Translations under genes and position numbers: made by a program | The notes under the pieces: model-generated | Databases searched by the model: none | Told to the model about the DNA's origin: nothing | What the model saw: only the letters and a program-made list of their open reading frames with translations | Shown: positions 63,886 through 64,000 of the stretch, in pieces | How the letters are laid out: every line of letters starts with the position of its first letter | Numbering within the stretch: the stretch's first letter is position 1 | DNA from: CAWAQA01 sp963784065 | GTDB lineage: Bacteria; Acidobacteriota; Vicinamibacteria; Vicinamibacterales; UBA2999 | Assembly: GCA_963784065.1 (NCBI GenBank) | Contig: CAWAQA010000003.1 | Span: 744,001 to 808,000 of the forward strand | Reading direction: 5' to 3' | DNA length: 64,000 nucleotides

Positions 63886-64000
63886 CTATGCACAGGCCTC
63901 CACAATCAACACCGTCACGTTGTCCGGCGCCCCGGCCTCGAGCGTCGCCTTGATGAGGCCGTCAACGGCCCCGCGGATATCGTCGTGTTCCAGCCACGCC
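63886..64000 (-). CDS. PP2C-type protein phosphatase, C-terminal fragment (5' end outside window)
   Basis: Only the last 37 codons are visible: HDDIRGAVDGLIKATLEAGA and PDNVTVLIVEACA-stop. GAPDNVTVLIVE is the last conserved motif of PPM/PP2C phosphatases, with metal-binding Asp-Asn. T6SS loci often have a PP2C phosphatase (PppA) paired with a Ser/Thr kinase (PpkA) that turns secretion on by threonine phosphorylation; the position next to tssA suggests the same here. The gap 63757-63885 holds the tssA promoter region and nothing else seen. Confidence 0.68.
   Translation of the reverse strand, partial: AWLEHDDIRGAVDGLIKATLEAGAPDNVTVLIVEACA

Overview
The window is high-GC DNA from a Gram-negative bacterium that looks like an acidobacterium, most plausibly of the Vicinamibacteria (subgroup 6) type. 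That placement is an inference. It rests on three large Oar-like TonB-dependent receptors with N-terminal carboxypeptidase-regulatory domains, many secreted beta-propeller/NHL proteins, membrane-anchored Ser/Thr kinases, and intergenic DNA full of short palindromes. No rRNA, tRNA, CRISPR array, insertion sequence or prophage was seen.

Layout. Positions 1-7.0 kb hold a tight minus-strand operon: a nucleotide-translocase-like transporter with HEAT-like tail, a membrane Ser/Thr kinase, a second translocase-like protein, an outer-membrane barrel protein and a secreted protein, with ATGA/TTGA overlaps. Positions 7.1-11.9 kb hold DoxX-like, isocitrate dehydrogenase, GIY-YIG-like, response-regulator and Nramp-like genes. 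Positions 12-35 kb are a secreted/outer-membrane region: a CHGCH-containing propeller protein, a VOC protein, three Oar-like receptors (two are tandem paralogues), a membrane-anchored spermidine-synthase-like enzyme, an MBL-fold protein and several NHL/SMP-30 propellers. Positions 35.2-37.9 kb hold a zinc-ribbon Ser/Thr kinase and a CsgG-like protein. Positions 39.4-64 kb are a type VI secretion system (T6SS) on the minus strand. In transcription order it reads PP2C phosphatase (partial), tssA, tssB, tssC, hcp, hcp, tagJ, tssE, tssF, tssG, clpV, TPR-methyltransferase, vgrG, DUF6484, TIGR02270-type, DUF2169, ketosynthase-like, DUF4150-GHH2 nuclease effector, propeller protein, small membrane protein, lipoprotein, DUF6402, then a glycine-zipper candidate effector with an overlapping candidate immunity gene. 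The membrane-complex genes tssJ/K/L/M are not in the window.

Two features dominate the intergenic DNA. (1) Dozens of 16-26 bp palindromes share a TTCA or TGAA loop but have different self-complementary arms. They often sit in head-to-head pairs inside a larger inverted repeat, like the BIMEs of enterobacteria. Some have entered coding sequence (kinase linker, ClpV tail) or supply a gene's stop codon. (2) Arrays of degenerate 7-8 bp repeats, often with two complementary halves, could fold into long hairpins. I cannot assign either family to a described element.

Quality caveat. Many genes, including the housekeeping gene icd and nearly every T6SS gene, are broken by single-base frame changes while both sides keep family-like sequence. 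One such base can be pinned by comparing two paralogues. Uncorrected long-read indels are a more likely cause than decay. I report these genes over their full restored extent and flag the shifts.
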